This document shows, piece after piece, positions 34,103-41,916 of a DNA stretch of 64,000 nt. The stretch lies in assembly GCA_963798655.1 (NCBI GenBank), contig CAWCUH010000003.1, forward strand, positions 372,001-436,000, given 5' to 3'. Below the pieces are notes generated by a model that saw only the letters and a list, made by a program, of their open reading frames with translations, made no database searches and was not told the DNA's origin. The DNA is from CAVSMC01 sp963798655. Lineage in GTDB: Bacteria > Pseudomonadota > Gammaproteobacteria > Burkholderiales > Casimicrobiaceae. Positions within the stretch are counted from its first letter, which is position 1. Every line of letters begins with the position of its first letter. Position numbers and translations under genes: made by a program.

Positions 34103-35737
34103 ATGGCGGCAACCGCTCACGTCGACACGTTCGCCCGCGACAACCTCCCGCCGAGAGACCAATGGCCCGATCTGATATTCGAGCTGCCCGAGTTGCGGTA
34201 TCCGCAGCGAATCAATTGCGCGGTCGAGCTCGTCGAGCGCGCGCTCGATCGCGGCGACGGCGCCCGCACGGCGATCGTCGAGCCCGCGGGCGTCCGCTGG
34301 ACGTACGCCGAGCTCGCCGCGCAGTCGAACCGGATCGCACGCGTGCTCGTCGACGACCTGGACCTCGTGCCGGGCAACCGGGTGCTGCTGCGCGCGCCCA
34401 ACAACGCGACGATGGCCGCCTGCTGGTTCGCCGTGGTCAAGGCCGGCGGCATCGTCGTCGCCACGATGCCGCTGCTTCGCGCGAAGGAGCTCTGCGAGGT
34501 CGTCGGCAAGGCGCAGGTCTCGCATGCGCTGTGCGACGCTCGCCTCGCCGACGAGCTCGAGCTCGCGCGGCCCGACTGTCCTTCGCTCACCCGCATCGCG
34601 TACTTCGGCAGCGATGCGAGCGACGGCCTCGAAGCGCGCGCGAAGCGCAAGCCGCCGACGTTCGCCGCAGTCGACACCGCCGCCGAGGACACCTGCGTGA
34701 TCGCCTTCACGTCGGGCACGACCGGCAAGCCGAAGGGCACGATGCATTTCCATCGCGACCTGGTGGCGTCGTGCGATTGCTGGCCGATGTCGACGCTGCG
34801 CGCATCGGCCGACGACGTGTTCACCGGCAGTCCGCCGCTCGCCTTCACGTTCGGGCTCGGCGGACTGCTGCTGTTTCCGCTTCGGATCGGCGCGTCGACG
34901 CTGCTCGTCGAGCGTCCGGCGCCCGACGCGCTGCTGCGGGCGGTCGCCGATCACAAGGCGAGCGTCCTGGTCACGGCGCCGACCTCGTATCGCGCGATGG
35001 CTGCGCAGGCCAAGGCGATGCGCGGCGAGCTCGCGAGCCTTCGCAAATGCGTGTCGGCCGGAGAGGCGTTGCCGGCAGCAACCCGTGCGCTGTGGAAAGA
35101 CGCGACCGGCATCGAAATCATCGACGGTATCGGCGCGACTGAAATGTTCCATATCTTCATCTCGCACGACGAGGCGCACGCGAAGCCCGGCGCGACCGGC
35201 AGGCCGGTCCCGGGATACGTCGCATGCGTGATGGGCGACGACGGGACGCCGCTCGCGCCCGGTAACGTGGGCAGGCTCGCGGTCAAGGGCCCGACCGGAT
35301 GCCGCTACCTCGCCGACGACCGCCAGACCCAGTACGTCCGCGACGGATGGAACTACACCGGCGACGCGTACGTCGTCGACGCCGACGGCGACTTCGTCTA
35401 TCAGGCGCGCACCGACGACATGATCGTCAGCGCCGGCTACAACATCGCCGGACCGGAAGTCGAAGCGGCGCTGCTGCTGCATCCATCGGTCGTCGAGTGC
35501 GGCGTGATCGGTTCCGCCGACGACGAGCGCGGGCAGATCGTCAAGGCGTTCGTCGTGCTCAAGCCCGGAACGCCGGCAGGCGAAGCGACGACGCGCGACC
35601 TGCAGGACTTCGTCAAGCGGACGATCGCTCCGTACAAGTATCCACGCGCCATCGAATATCTCGATGCGCTGCCCCGCACAGAGACCGGCAAGCTGCAGCG
35701 GTTCCGATTGCGCCAGATCGACAAGGAGCAAAGATGA
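34103..35737 (+). CDS. 2-aminobenzoate (benzoate-type) CoA ligase
   Basis: A 544-residue AMP-forming acyl-CoA synthetase that activates an aromatic acid with ATP and CoA. Motifs are the P-loop FTSGTTGKPKGTMHFHRD (about 205), IDGIGATEMFHIF near 345 and YTGDAYVVDADGDFVYQARTDDMIVSAGYNIAGPEVE near 415-450. The C-terminal catalytic lysine lies in PRTETGKLQRF. The N-terminus (DTFARDNLPPRDQWPDLIFELPELRYP) resembles 2-aminobenzoate-CoA ligases of denitrifying Betaproteobacteria. With the adjacent monooxygenase/reductase, anthranilate is the likely substrate; benzoate or salicylate remain possible. Confidence 0.88.
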   Translation: MAATAHVDTFARDNLPPRDQWPDLIFELPELRYPQRINCAVELVERALDRGDGARTAIVEPAGVRWTYAELAAQSNRIARVLVDDLDLVPGNRVLLRAPNNATMAACWFAVVKAGGIVVATMPLLRAKELCEVVGKAQVSHALCDARLADELELARPDCPSLTRIAYFGSDASDGLEARAKRKPPTFAAVDTAAEDTCVIAFTSGTTGKPKGTMHFHRDLVASCDCWPMSTLRASADDVFTGSPPLAFTFGLGGLLLFPLRIGASTLLVERPAPDALLRAVADHKASVLVTAPTSYRAMAAQAKAMRGELASLRKCVSAGEALPAATRALWKDATGIEIIDGIGATEMFHIFISHDEAHAKPGATGRPVPGYVACVMGDDGTPLAPGNVGRLAVKGPTGCRYLADDRQTQYVRDGWNYTGDAYVVDADGDFVYQARTDDMIVSAGYNIAGPEVEAALLLHPSVVECGVIGSADDERGQIVKAFVVLKPGTPAGEATTRDLQDFVKRTIAPYKYPRAIEYLDALPRTETGKLQRFRLRQIDKEQR

Positions 35738-36165
35738 TGAGCGAAACAGTTCCCCTGCGACATGCCGGGCAGCGGACGCTGCAGCCTCCCGGCTGGGCCG
35801 CGCCAAAGGGCTATGCGAACGGCATCGTCGCGCGCGGGCGTCTCGTGTTCGTCGCCGGGCAGGTCGGCTGGGACGCCGAGCAGCGCATCGTCGACGGCGA
35901 CTTCGTCGCGCAGGCGCGGCAGGCGCTCGAGAACATCGTCGCCGTGCTCGCGTGCGCCGACGCACGGCCCGAGCACATCGTGCGCATGACCTGGTACGTC
36001 GTCGACAAGAACGAATACCTCGGCTGCGCGCGCGCGCTCGGCGCCGCGTATCGCGACGTGATCGGCAAGCATTTCCCGGCGATGAGCGCGGTTCAGGTCG
36101 CCGGGCTGGTCGAGGAGGGCGCGCGCGTCGAGATCGAGGCGACCGCCGTCGTGCCCGAACCTTGA
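35734..36165 (+). CDS. RidA (YjgF/YER057c/UK114) family enamine/imine deaminase
   Basis: A 143-residue RidA-fold protein with GIVARGRLVFVAGQVGWDAE, FVAQARQALENIVAVLACADARPEHIVRMTWYVVD and EGARVEIEATAVVP. RidA relatives hydrolyse enamine/imine intermediates to ketones and ammonia. The usual arginine of active RidA appears at VRMTWYV rather than the canonical RTxV, so it is a divergent subgroup. It begins by ATGATGA overlap with the CoA ligase and has AAGGAG upstream. This links it to 2-aminobenzoyl-CoA breakdown, where an enamine product must lose ammonia. Confidence 0.87.
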   Translation: MMSETVPLRHAGQRTLQPPGWAAPKGYANGIVARGRLVFVAGQVGWDAEQRIVDGDFVAQARQALENIVAVLACADARPEHIVRMTWYVVDKNEYLGCARALGAAYRDVIGKHFPAMSAVQVAGLVEEGARVEIEATAVVPEP

Positions 36166-36185
36166 TTCAGATGAAATCCGCGACG

Positions 36186-36214
36186 TTTACCGGCCCTGCG
36201 CCGCGCGCCATAAT
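36186..36214 (+). promoter_or_regulatory. sigma-70-type promoter before gcdH
   Basis: TTTACC (36186-36191) and CATAAT (36209-36214) have exact 17-base spacing, 43 bases before the gcdH ATG. gcdH may therefore be expressed apart from the upstream operon. Confidence 0.55.
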
Positions 36215-36256
36215 CCGCCTTTCGTCCTGCCGCGCCCGCCCGCGCAAGGAATCCCG

Positions 36257-37459
36257 ATGAACGCTCCCGAACGTTTGCAAACCGCCGCGCCGAAATTCGT
36301 TTGGGAGGATCCGCTGCTGCTCGACGAGCAGCTGACCGAAGAGGAGCGGATGGTGCGCGAAACGGCGCACGATTACGCGCAGGAGAAGCTTGCGCCGCGC
36401 GTGCTGGACGCGTTTCGCCACGAGAAGCCCGATGCGTCGATCTTTCCCGAGATGGGCGCGCTCGGCCTGCTCGGGCCGACGATTCCGCCCGAATACGGCG
36501 GCGCGGGGCTCAACTACGTGAGTTACGGCCTGATCGCGCGCGAGATCGAGCGCGTCGATTCGGGCTACCGCTCGATGCTGTCGGTGCAGAGCTCGCTGGT
36601 GATGTTTCCCATCTTCACGTACGGCTCGGAGGCGCAGCGACGCAAGTACCTGCCGAAGCTCGCGACCGGCGAATGGATCGGCTGCTTCGGCCTGACCGAG
36701 CCCGATCATGGCTCCGATCCGGGCTCGATGATCACCCGCGCGAAGTCGGCAGCCGGGGGCTACAAGGTGAGCGGCAGCAAGATGTGGATCTCGAACTCGC
36801 CGATCGCCGACGTGTTCGTCGTGTGGGCGAAGACCGACGACGGCGTGATCCGCGGCTTCATCCTCGAAAAAGGCATGAAGGGACTCTCTGCGCCGTCGAT
36901 CGAGGGCAAGTTCAGCCTGCGCACGTCGGTCACCGGCGAAGTCGTCATGGACGAAGTGTTCGTTCCCGAAGAAAGCCGGCTGCCGAACGTGCAGGGTTTG
37001 AAGGGCCCGTTCGGGTGTCTCAACACGGCGCGCTACGGCATCGCGTGGGGCGCGCTCGGCGCCGCCGAAGCGTGCTGGCACGCGGCGCGCAACTATGTGA
37101 TCGAGCGCAAGCAGTTCGGCCGGCCGCTCGCGGCGAACCAGCTGATCCAGAAGAAGCTCGCCGACATGCAGACGGAAATCACGCTCGGGCTGCAGGGTTG
37201 CCTTCGCCTCGGACGCCTGAAGGACGAGGGCAAGGCGGCGCCCGAGATCACGTCGATCATGAAGCGCAACTCGTGCGGCAAGGCGCTCGAGATCGCGCGC
37301 ATGGCTCGCGACATGCACGGGGGCAACGGCATCGTCGACGAGTTCGGCGTGATCCGCCACCTGCTGAACCTCGAGACGGTGAACACCTACGAGGGCACGC
37401 ACGACATCCACGCGCTGATCCTCGGCCGCGCGCAGACGGGAATCCAGGCCTTCAACTGA
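36257..37459 (+). CDS. gcdH: glutaryl-CoA dehydrogenase
   Basis: A 400-residue FAD acyl-CoA dehydrogenase that oxidises and decarboxylates glutaryl-CoA to crotonyl-CoA. Diagnostic motifs are WEDPLLLDEQLTEEERMVRE, IPPEYGGAGLNYVSYGLIAREIERVDSGYRS, CFGLTEPDHGSDPGSM and the C-terminal ARDMHGGNGI. The catalytic glutamate lies in TVNTYEGTHDIHALILGRAQTG. It would finish CoA-linked degradation of aromatics, tryptophan or lysine, and fits the 2-aminobenzoyl-CoA cluster upstream. Palindrome A copy 4 starts immediately after its stop. Confidence 0.95.
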   Translation: MNAPERLQTAAPKFVWEDPLLLDEQLTEEERMVRETAHDYAQEKLAPRVLDAFRHEKPDASIFPEMGALGLLGPTIPPEYGGAGLNYVSYGLIAREIERVDSGYRSMLSVQSSLVMFPIFTYGSEAQRRKYLPKLATGEWIGCFGLTEPDHGSDPGSMITRAKSAAGGYKVSGSKMWISNSPIADVFVVWAKTDDGVIRGFILEKGMKGLSAPSIEGKFSLRTSVTGEVVMDEVFVPEESRLPNVQGLKGPFGCLNTARYGIAWGALGAAEACWHAARNYVIERKQFGRPLAANQLIQKKLADMQTEITLGLQGCLRLGRLKDEGKAAPEITSIMKRNSCGKALEIARMARDMHGGNGIVDEFGVIRHLLNLETVNTYEGTHDIHALILGRAQTGIQAFN

Positions 37460-37540
37460 CGAGGGTCAGAGTGCAGTTTCGACGGTCGCTGTGCGGGTCG
37501 GGTCGCGGGGCTCCGGCCGAAACTGCACTCTGACCCTCGT
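37459..37540. repeat. dispersed palindrome family A, copy 4
   Basis: Perfect 23-bp arms lie at 37459-37481 and 37518-37540 around a 36-base loop. The core is GAGGGTCAGAGTGCAGTTTC. The first base is the last base of the gcdH TGA stop. It separates gcdH from the isomerase gene on the same strand. Confidence 0.9.
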
Positions 37541-37565
37541 TTTGTCTGTCCCCATTTATGCATTT

Positions 37566-38207
37566 ATGAAGCTCTACGATTACTTCCGCTCGTCGGCGGC
37601 GTTCCGCGTGCGGATCGCGCTGAACATAAAGGCCCTCGCGCCTGAGCGGCAGTTCGTGCATTTGCGCAAGGGCGCGCAGCGCGCGGACGACTATCTCGCG
37701 CTCAATGCGCAAGGGCTGGTGCCGGCGCTCGTCACCGACGGCGGCCACGTGCTGACGCAGTCGATTGCAATCATCGAGTGGCTCGACGAGACGCATCCGC
37801 TGCCGCCGCTGCTGCCGCGCGACGCCGACGGTCGAGCGCGCGTGCGCGCGCTCGCGCTCGCGATTGCGTGCGACATCCACCCGCTGAACAACCTGCGCGT
37901 GCTGCAATACCTGACGAAGACGCTCGGCGTCGCCGAAGCACAGAAGGACGGCTGGTATCGCTACTGGTGCGACGTCGGCCTCGAAGCGCTCGAGACGCAG
38001 CTCGCTCGCGACCGCGCGACAGGACGTTTCTGCCACGGCGATTCGCCGACGATCGCCGACATCTGTCTCGTGCCGCAACTTGCGAACGCGCGTCGCCTCC
38101 ACGTCGATCTCGCCGCTTATCCGACGCTGACGGGCATCGAGCGCGAATGCCTCGCGCTGCCCGCGTTCGCGAACGCCGTTCCCGAAAAACAACCCGACGC
38201 GGAGTGA
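37566..38207 (+). CDS. maiA: maleylacetoacetate/maleylpyruvate isomerase (zeta-class glutathione transferase)
   Basis: A 213-residue glutathione transferase of the zeta class that isomerises maleylacetoacetate or maleylpyruvate using glutathione. The N-terminal motif MKLYDYFRSSAAFRVRIALN contains the SSxxxR glutathione site. GLVPALVTDGGHVLTQSIAIIEWLDE and the C-terminal GDSPTIADICLVPQLANA are typical. It is followed 14 bases later by a fumarylpyruvate-hydrolase-like gene. This pairing favours the gentisate lower pathway (maleylpyruvate) over tyrosine degradation, though the substrate is not certain. No gentisate dioxygenase is present in the window. Confidence 0.88.
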   Translation: MKLYDYFRSSAAFRVRIALNIKALAPERQFVHLRKGAQRADDYLALNAQGLVPALVTDGGHVLTQSIAIIEWLDETHPLPPLLPRDADGRARVRALALAIACDIHPLNNLRVLQYLTKTLGVAEAQKDGWYRYWCDVGLEALETQLARDRATGRFCHGDSPTIADICLVPQLANARRLHVDLAAYPTLTGIERECLALPAFANAVPEKQPDAE

Positions 38208-38221
38208 ACCGCCGAATCCCG

Positions 38222-38935
38222 ATGAACTACGCCATCACGCCCTGGAACGTCCCTTCGGTTGCGATTGCCGACAGCGACCACCAATTCCCCGTCCGCCACG
38301 TCTATTGCGTCGGCCGCAACTACGCCGAGCACGCGAAGGAGATGGGGGGCGATGCGACGAAGGAGCCGCCGTTCTTCTTCACCAAGGCGGCCGACTCGAT
38401 CGTCTGCGTCGTGCCGCCTGCCGTCGGTCGCATCCACTATCCGCTCGCGACGAAGAACTTCCATCACGAGCTCGAGCTGGTGGTCGCCGTCGGCACGCCG
38501 GGCGTGCTGCTCGCGCCCGAGCGCGCGCAGGACGTCGTGTTCGGATATGCGGTGGGCATCGACTTGACGCGCCGCGACCTGCAGAACGAGATGCGCGAGA
38601 AGAAGCGTCCCTGGGACATCGGCAAGTCGTTTGCCGAAGCGGCGCCGATCGCGCCGATATCTCCGGTGGCGACGACGGGCCTGCTCACGCGAGGCGAGAT
38701 ACGGCTCGATGTCAACGGCCAGCGCCGGCAGCAGGGCGACCTCGCCGACATGATCTGGGACGTCGCGCACACGCTCGCGTTCTTGTCGCGCTACTACGAA
38801 CTGCTGCCCGGCGACCTCGTGTTCACAGGAACGCCGGCCGGCGTCGGACCGCTGCAGCCCGGAGATCGGCTCGACGGTCGCATCGCGGGCCTCGCGCCGC
38901 TGTCGATCGAGATCGCGCCGCCGCTGCACGGCTAG
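38222..38935 (+). CDS. fumarylacetoacetate hydrolase family protein (fumarylpyruvate hydrolase-like)
   Basis: A 237-residue FAH-fold hydrolase with CVGRNYAEHAKEMGG, PPFFFTKAADSIV, HHELELVVAVG (metal ligands) and YAVGIDLTRRDLQNEMREKKRPWDIGKSFAEAAPI. GDLVFTGTPAGVGPLQPGD is also present. The single-domain size and these motifs match fumarylpyruvate hydrolases such as NagK, which release fumarate and pyruvate. The adjacent glutathione-dependent isomerase supports that role. 2-hydroxyhepta-2,4-diene-1,7-dioate-type hydrolases are a less likely alternative. Confidence 0.88.
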   Translation: MNYAITPWNVPSVAIADSDHQFPVRHVYCVGRNYAEHAKEMGGDATKEPPFFFTKAADSIVCVVPPAVGRIHYPLATKNFHHELELVVAVGTPGVLLAPERAQDVVFGYAVGIDLTRRDLQNEMREKKRPWDIGKSFAEAAPIAPISPVATTGLLTRGEIRLDVNGQRRQQGDLADMIWDVAHTLAFLSRYYELLPGDLVFTGTPAGVGPLQPGDRLDGRIAGLAPLSIEIAPPLHG

Positions 38936-38947
38936 ACGGGTCGGCTC

Positions 38948-39790
38948 GTGCGCTACACCGCGGAGTTCGTCGAGCGCGGCTACAACAACCGTGCGGCAGT
39001 TCCCGATCATCCCGCTTGGATCGAGCGCTACACGCGCGAATCGGCGGAGGCCTACGCGAGCGAAGACGTGCGCCGCGACGTGCGCTACGGCAGCGGGCCG
39101 AAGGCGACGCTCGATCTCTTCCTGCCGCGCGAGCCCGCGCGAGCGACCGTCGCCTTCATCCACGGCGGCTACTGGCGCACGTTCGACAAATCCGATTTCG
39201 GCTTCGTCGCGCCGGTGTTTCTTTCGCGCCGCGTTGCGGTGGCGAACATCAACTACGACCTGTGTCCGACGGTCACGATCGCGGACATCGTCGAGCAGAT
39301 CGGCGCCGTCGTCGGCTGGCTCGCGCGCGAAGGGCCGCGCCACGGCGCGCCGGCGCCCCTTGCGCTCACGGGTCACTCCGCCGGAGGCCACCTGGTCGCG
39401 ATGATGTACGTCGCCGACTGGCGCGCCCGCGGCTTCGAGCGCGCGCCGTTCGTCGGCGGCGTGTCGCTGTCGGGCGTCCACGATCTCGTTCCGTTGACGA
39501 TGTCGCAGTACAACGTCGACCTGAAGCTCGACGACGCCGAGGCGGCGCGGATGTCGCCGGTCGATCTGCGCGCGCTCGTCGATGCGCCGCTCGTCGCAGT
39601 GGTCGGTGCGGACGAGACGTCCGAATTCGTTCGCCAGTCGCAGGCGCTGTGGGACGCGTGGCCCGTGCAGCGGCCGCCCGGCGCGAGCGCGCCGCTGATC
39701 GTCCCCGGCCGCAACCACTTCAGCATCGTGTCGGACTTCACCGACGCGAGCAGCGCGCTCAGTCGCGCGACGCTCGCGCTGCTCGGCTGA
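38948..39790 (+). CDS. alpha/beta hydrolase, kynurenine formamidase-like
   Basis: A 280-residue alpha/beta hydrolase starting at GTG. The oxyanion motif HGGYW (about 71) and nucleophile elbow GHSAGG near 141 are present. An acidic GADETSEF segment near 220 and the histidine in RNHFSIV near 257 complete a plausible Ser-Asp-His triad. HGGYW plus GHSAGGHL is typical of the kynurenine formamidase/esterase group. Formylkynurenine hydrolysis would feed anthranilate into the neighbouring cluster, but no kynureninase or tryptophan dioxygenase is present, so a general esterase role cannot be excluded. Confidence 0.75.
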   Translation: MRYTAEFVERGYNNRAAVPDHPAWIERYTRESAEAYASEDVRRDVRYGSGPKATLDLFLPREPARATVAFIHGGYWRTFDKSDFGFVAPVFLSRRVAVANINYDLCPTVTIADIVEQIGAVVGWLAREGPRHGAPAPLALTGHSAGGHLVAMMYVADWRARGFERAPFVGGVSLSGVHDLVPLTMSQYNVDLKLDDAEAARMSPVDLRALVDAPLVAVVGADETSEFVRQSQALWDAWPVQRPPGASAPLIVPGRNHFSIVSDFTDASSALSRATLALLG

Positions 39791-39849
39791 ACCGGCGCGC
39801 CGACGCAACGGGTAAAATAGCGGCTTCCTGCGCAAGCCGGGTCCGTTCC

Positions 39850-40953
39850 ATGCCGATTGCACCGATTCCCGAGATCGTCTCCGAGTTGAAGGCCGGCCGC
39901 ATCGTGGTCGTCGTCGACGACGAGGACCGCGAGAACGAGGGCGATCTCGTCGTTGCGGCCGAGTGCGTGACAGCCGAGGTGATCAACTTCATGGCGCGTT
40001 TCGGCCGCGGCCTGGTTTGCATGCCGATCACGGAACGGCATGCGCAACAGCTCCATCTCGCGCCGATGACGCCGGTGAACCGCTCGATGCACGGCACGAA
40101 CTTCACCGTGTCGATCGAGGCCGCCGAGGGCGTCACCACCGGCATCTCCGCCGCCGACCGCGCGCACACGATCAAGGTCGCGTGCGCAGCCGAGGCCAAG
40201 CCGTCGGACATCGTGCATCCGGGCCACGTGTTTCCGCTGGTCGCGGCGCCAGGCGGTGTGCTCTCGCGTGCCGGCCACACCGAGGCGTGCTGCGACCTCG
40301 CGCAGCTCGCGGGATTCCAGCCGGCCGCGGTGCTGTGCGAGATCATGAAGGACGACGGCACGATGGCGCGCCTGCCGGATCTCGAGGTGTTCGCGCGCGA
40401 GCACAAGCTCAAGATCGGCGCCATCGCGGACCTCATTCACTACCGCAGCCGCACCGAGCGGCTGATCGAGCGCATCGCCGAGCGGCCGCTGGCGACGCAC
40501 GCCGGATCGTTCCGCCTCGTCGTCTATCGGGACAAGCTGACCGATGCGACGCATCTCGCGCTGGTGCGCGGGCCGATCGCGCCCGATGTCGAGACGCTCG
40601 TGCGCGTCCACGAGCCGGTGTCGGTCGTCGACCTGCTCGACGTGCACAGCGCGTCCCACTCGTGGAACGTCGCTTCGGCGCTCGCCGCGATTGCAAAGAG
40701 CGGCCGCGGCATCATGATCCTGCTGCACCGGCCCGAGAGCTCGCAGGAGCTTCGCGCGCGCGCGATCGCCGACGAGCCGCCCGTGTCGAGCAAGGTCGAC
40801 CTGCGCAACTACGGCATCGGCGCACAGATCCTGCGCGACCTCAACGTCGGCCGCATGCGGTTGATGGCGCGGCCGCGCAAGATGCCGAGCATGACCGGCT
40901 TCGATCTCGAAGTGACCGGGTACGTCGAGCCGCCCGCCGCGGCGCAGGCGTGA
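39850..40953 (+). CDS. ribB: 3,4-dihydroxy-2-butanone-4-phosphate synthase with degenerate GTP cyclohydrolase II domain (RibBX type)
   Basis: The N-terminal half (1-205) is a complete RibB domain: VVVDDEDRENEGDLVVAAE, ARFGRGLVCMPI, HGTNFTVSIEA and PGHVFPLVA-GGVLSRAGHTEA. The C-terminal half aligns with GTP cyclohydrolase II but lacks the zinc cysteines. Where RibA has CLTGD-SLRCDCG, this protein reads PVSVVDLLDVHSASHS, and the RQEGRGIGL loop is replaced by HRPESSQEL. It therefore probably makes only the four-carbon riboflavin precursor, with a separate ribA elsewhere, as described for RibBX proteins. A TAAAAT box lies at 39813. ribH, nusB and thiL follow. Confidence 0.9.
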   Translation: MPIAPIPEIVSELKAGRIVVVVDDEDRENEGDLVVAAECVTAEVINFMARFGRGLVCMPITERHAQQLHLAPMTPVNRSMHGTNFTVSIEAAEGVTTGISAADRAHTIKVACAAEAKPSDIVHPGHVFPLVAAPGGVLSRAGHTEACCDLAQLAGFQPAAVLCEIMKDDGTMARLPDLEVFAREHKLKIGAIADLIHYRSRTERLIERIAERPLATHAGSFRLVVYRDKLTDATHLALVRGPIAPDVETLVRVHEPVSVVDLLDVHSASHSWNVASALAAIAKSGRGIMILLHRPESSQELRARAIADEPPVSSKVDLRNYGIGAQILRDLNVGRMRLMARPRKMPSMTGFDLEVTGYVEPPAAAQA

Positions 40954-40966
40954 GGGATCGAGCGCG

Positions 40967-41431
40967 ATGCCCGTGAAACAGCTGACGAGCGCCGCGCGCG
41001 GCGAAGGCCGTCGTGTCGGCATCGTCGTGTCGCGGTTCAACGCCCCGATCGGCGATACGCTCCTCGCGGGGGCGATCCGCGCGCTGACCGGTGCCGGCGT
41101 CGCCGAGGACGACATCACCGTCGCCCTGGTGCCGGGTGCTCTCGAAACGCCGCTCGCGCTGCAGCGGCTCGCGCAAAGCGGCGATTTCGACGCGCTGGTG
41201 GCGCTGGGCGCCGTGATCCGCGGCGAAACGCACCACTTCGAGATCGTCGCCAACGAATCGGCCGCCGGCGTGTCGAGCGTGCAGCTCGAGTTCGGCATTC
41301 CGATCGGCAACGGCATCCTGACCACCGACACCGAAGAGCAGGCGAACGCGCGCGCGCAGGGCAAGGGCGCCGATGCCGCGCTCGCTGCGCTGGAGCTCGC
41401 GAACCTGCTCGACGCGATCGACGACGCATGA
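40967..41431 (+). CDS. ribH: 6,7-dimethyl-8-ribityllumazine synthase
   Basis: A 154-residue protein forming the lumazine capsid subunit that condenses the RibB product with the pyrimidine intermediate. Motifs are VGIVVSRFNAPIGDTLLAGAI, VPGALETPLALQRLA, ALGAVIRGETHHFEIVANE (catalytic His) and PIGNGILTTDTEEQA. It lies 13 bases after ribB, and its stop overlaps the nusB start by ATGA, the usual ribH-nusB order. Confidence 0.96.
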   Translation: MPVKQLTSAARGEGRRVGIVVSRFNAPIGDTLLAGAIRALTGAGVAEDDITVALVPGALETPLALQRLAQSGDFDALVALGAVIRGETHHFEIVANESAAGVSSVQLEFGIPIGNGILTTDTEEQANARAQGKGADAALAALELANLLDAIDDA

Positions 41432-41880
41432 GGATCACGCCGCGCCGCCGCGCGCGCGAATTCGTGCTGCAAGGGCTGTATCAGCGACAGCTGTCGCGCA
41501 ACGATCCGCAGGCGATCCGCGCGCAGCTCGGCGAGGCGGCCGGATTCGCCAAAGCCGATGCCGCCTATTTCGACGAGCTCTGGCGCGGCACGCTCGCCGA
41601 GTGCGACGCGCTCGTCGAGATGCTCGCGCCGCTGCTCGACCGCAAGCCGGCGGAGCTCTCGCCGATCGAGCGATCGATCCTGGTAATCGGCGCGTGGGAG
41701 CTGAAGCACCGGCTGGAAATTCCCTACCGCGTCGCGATCAACGAGGCGGTCGAGCTCGCGAAGTCGTACGGCGGAACCGACGGCCACAAGTTCGTCAACG
41801 GCGTGCTCGACAGGCTCGCGGGCTCGCTGCGCGCGCCGGAGATCGCCGCCGCACGCGACGACGCGATCGATACGCGCTGA
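41428..41880 (+). CDS. nusB: transcription antitermination protein NusB
   Basis: A 150-residue all-helical antitermination factor for ribosomal RNA operons, acting with NusE/S10 on boxA. RRRAREFVLQGLYQRQLS at the N-terminus and LSPIERSILVIGAWELKHR near 73-91 are typical, as is the C-terminal INEAVELAKSYGGTDGHKFVNGVLDRLA. It is coupled to ribH. Confidence 0.96.
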   Translation: MRITPRRRAREFVLQGLYQRQLSRNDPQAIRAQLGEAAGFAKADAAYFDELWRGTLAECDALVEMLAPLLDRKPAELSPIERSILVIGAWELKHRLEIPYRVAINEAVELAKSYGGTDGHKFVNGVLDRLAGSLRAPEIAAARDDAIDTR

Positions 41881-41904
41881 AGGGGCGAGCCTTTTCGCCG
41901 CGCC

Positions 41905-41910
41905 TATAAT
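41905..41910 (+). promoter_or_regulatory. consensus -10 box six bases before thiL
   Basis: A perfect TATAAT lies six bases from the GTG start codon. Transcription from it should begin at or very near the GTG, giving a leaderless thiL message. No RBS precedes the GTG and no clear -35 is visible. Confidence 0.5.
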
Positions 41911-41916
41911 CGCCGC

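Noticed and set aside
39791..39849. FMN riboswitch before ribB
   Set aside because: The leader is under 60 bases and has none of the conserved RFN element; ribD likewise has only a palindrome upstream.
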